DNA from: an uncultured bacterium
GTDB taxonomy: Bacteria > Patescibacteriota > Gracilibacteria > UBA4473
Assembly (NCBI GenBank): GCA_947311285.1
Contig: CAMZKS010000024.1
Location: 1 to 6,132 of the forward strand
Direction: 5' to 3'
DNA: 6,132 nucleotides
Numbering within the stretch: the stretch's first letter is position 1; each line of letters opens with the position of its first letter. Under the pieces are notes generated by a model. The model was not told where the DNA came from. It saw only the letters and a list, made by a program, of their open reading frames with translations, and searched no databases. The position numbers and the translations under genes were made by a program. This document shows positions 5,447 through 6,132 of the stretch, piece after piece.

Positions 5447-6132
5447 ATGAGCATTACTCCTAAAGACCAAGCCATTGCCCTTATCAGGCGCGCTGACAAA
5501 ATTCTTTGTCTCAGCCAGGCGGAAGCCGGCTCTGATGGTATTGCGGCCGTGCTGGCTTTTCAGGCGCTCGGACAAAAATTAGGAAAAGAGATTGTAGCGG
5601 TACTGCCTCACGGAGTCAGCCACAATTTGCGATTTCTGCCCGGACACGAAAATATTGAAAAAGATTTAGGCGAACCGGGTGATTTTGTCATCTCTTTATC
5701 CACCATAAAATCGCACGTAGAAAGAGTTAAATATACGATTGAAGAAAATTCTGTTGATATTTTAATTACGCCCAAAGACGGAAGCTTCCGCCCAGAAGAC
5801 GTAACTTTTCGGCATAATGCCGCCCACTTCGATTTAATTGTTATTTTTGATTGTCCAACTTTAGAGGCCCTAGGCCCAGTCTTCAATGATCATACAGAGC
5901 TTTTTTCGAACGCTCCGACACTTAGTATTTCAGCCAATCCCGCTACGACAGATTACGCAAAAATCAACTTGGTCGATGCGACCAAGTCTTCTAGTTGCGA
6001 AATACTATTTGACTGTATTCAAAACGATAAAGAGTATTTGGCTAAAATGGATACTGATTTAGCGACCAGTCTTTTAACGGGTATGATTGCTAGTACCGGC
6101 AGTTTTTTACGCCCTAATACCACCGCCTCAAG
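5447..6132 (+). CDS. Degenerate DHH/NrnA-like phosphoesterase-fold protein (3' end outside window)
   Basis: An open frame of 228 codons runs off the right edge. Its layout follows the N-terminal DHH domain of NrnA-type oligoribonuclease/pAp-phosphatases: AGSDGIAAVLAF (27-38) at motif I, VIFDCPTLEALG (132-143) at motif II, PTLSISAN (157-164) at the DHH motif, NLVDATKSSSCEIL (174-187), then LLTGMIASTGSFLRPNTT (209-226) at motif IV. Functional members bind two Mn ions through HxxPDxDA, Asp, DHH and Asp. Here the motif I His and first Asp are Gln24 and Gly28, DHH reads SAN (162-164), and the motif IV Asp is Ser216; only Asp30 and Asp135 remain. It is therefore probably not a standard phosphoesterase, but an intact frame and a strong promoter argue against a dead gene. 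Fold assignment rests on motif order recalled from the family. The DHHA1 substrate-binding domain, if present, lies beyond the window. Confidence 0.75.
   Translation, partial: MSITPKDQAIALIRRADKILCLSQAEAGSDGIAAVLAFQALGQKLGKEIVAVLPHGVSHNLRFLPGHENIEKDLGEPGDFVISLSTIKSHVERVKYTIEENSVDILITPKDGSFRPEDVTFRHNAAHFDLIVIFDCPTLEALGPVFNDHTELFSNAPTLSISANPATTDYAKINLVDATKSSSCEILFDCIQNDKEYLAKMDTDLATSLLTGMIASTGSFLRPNTTAS
5967..5987. repeat. Perfect 9-bp inverted repeat inside the DHH-like gene
   Basis: ACTTGGTCG (5967-5975) and CGACCAAGT (5979-5987) are exact reverse complements around a 3-nt loop (ATG). The mRNA could form a stable hairpin here. It lies in codons for the conserved segment NLVDATK, so it may be a by-product of coding constraint; no T-run follows that would make it a terminator. 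Confidence 0.5.

Noticed and set aside
5608..5886. Minus-strand open frame opposite the DHH-like gene
   Set aside because: The plus-strand frame here continues 228 codons with family motifs and a strong promoter, so the minus-strand frame is a shadow.
1..6132. tRNA genes, CRISPR arrays, transposase genes or prophage remnants
   Set aside because: None of the intergenic gaps (all under 140 bp) holds a cloverleaf, regularly spaced direct repeats of CRISPR size, or transposase-like coding sequence.

Overview
The window looks like an ordinary bacterial chromosome segment, moderately A+T-rich (about 40% G+C by eye), densely packed and read with the standard bacterial code. Promoters are classical sigma70-type (for example TTGACC-N17-TATAAT at 5384-5412). 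None of the seven protein starts has a recognisable Shine-Dalgarno sequence, and predicted 5' leaders are very short or absent. Together with compact housekeeping genes and a degenerate NrnA/DHH-like protein, this suggests a small-genome lineage such as Patescibacteria (CPR). That placement is an inference of modest confidence; no rRNA or other decisive marker is present.

Layout. 1-63 is a promoter region with three 11-bp-phased ATACA repeats. 64-668 is a two-gene toxin-antitoxin operon (AbrB/MazE-type antitoxin, Doc-type toxin, 4-bp ATGA overlap), closed by a palindromic terminator at 671-692. 761-2164 is pyruvate kinase with its own promoter. 2239-2607 encodes a small membrane-anchored acidic protein of unknown function. 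2631-2678 is a small imperfect inverted-repeat element. It is followed by an extended -10 promoter placed so that the next gene, a CCA-adding tRNA nucleotidyltransferase (2703-4073), would be transcribed as a leaderless mRNA. Seryl-tRNA synthetase runs on the minus strand (5313-4051), and its 3' end overlaps that of cca by 23 bp. A divergent promoter region (5314-5446) separates serS from a DHH/NrnA-like gene that runs off the right edge.

Functionally, cca and serS both serve tRNA maturation and charging, pyk completes glycolysis, and the toxin-antitoxin pair is a self-contained accessory module. Each gene after the toxin-antitoxin pair appears to have its own promoter, so the window is a set of single-gene transcription units.

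No complete novel defence or mobile system is visible. The most interesting points are the DHH-fold protein that has lost most catalytic residues, the repeat element that supplies a spurious ATG upstream of a probable leaderless start, the phased operator of the toxin-antitoxin operon, and the consistent lack of Shine-Dalgarno sequences.
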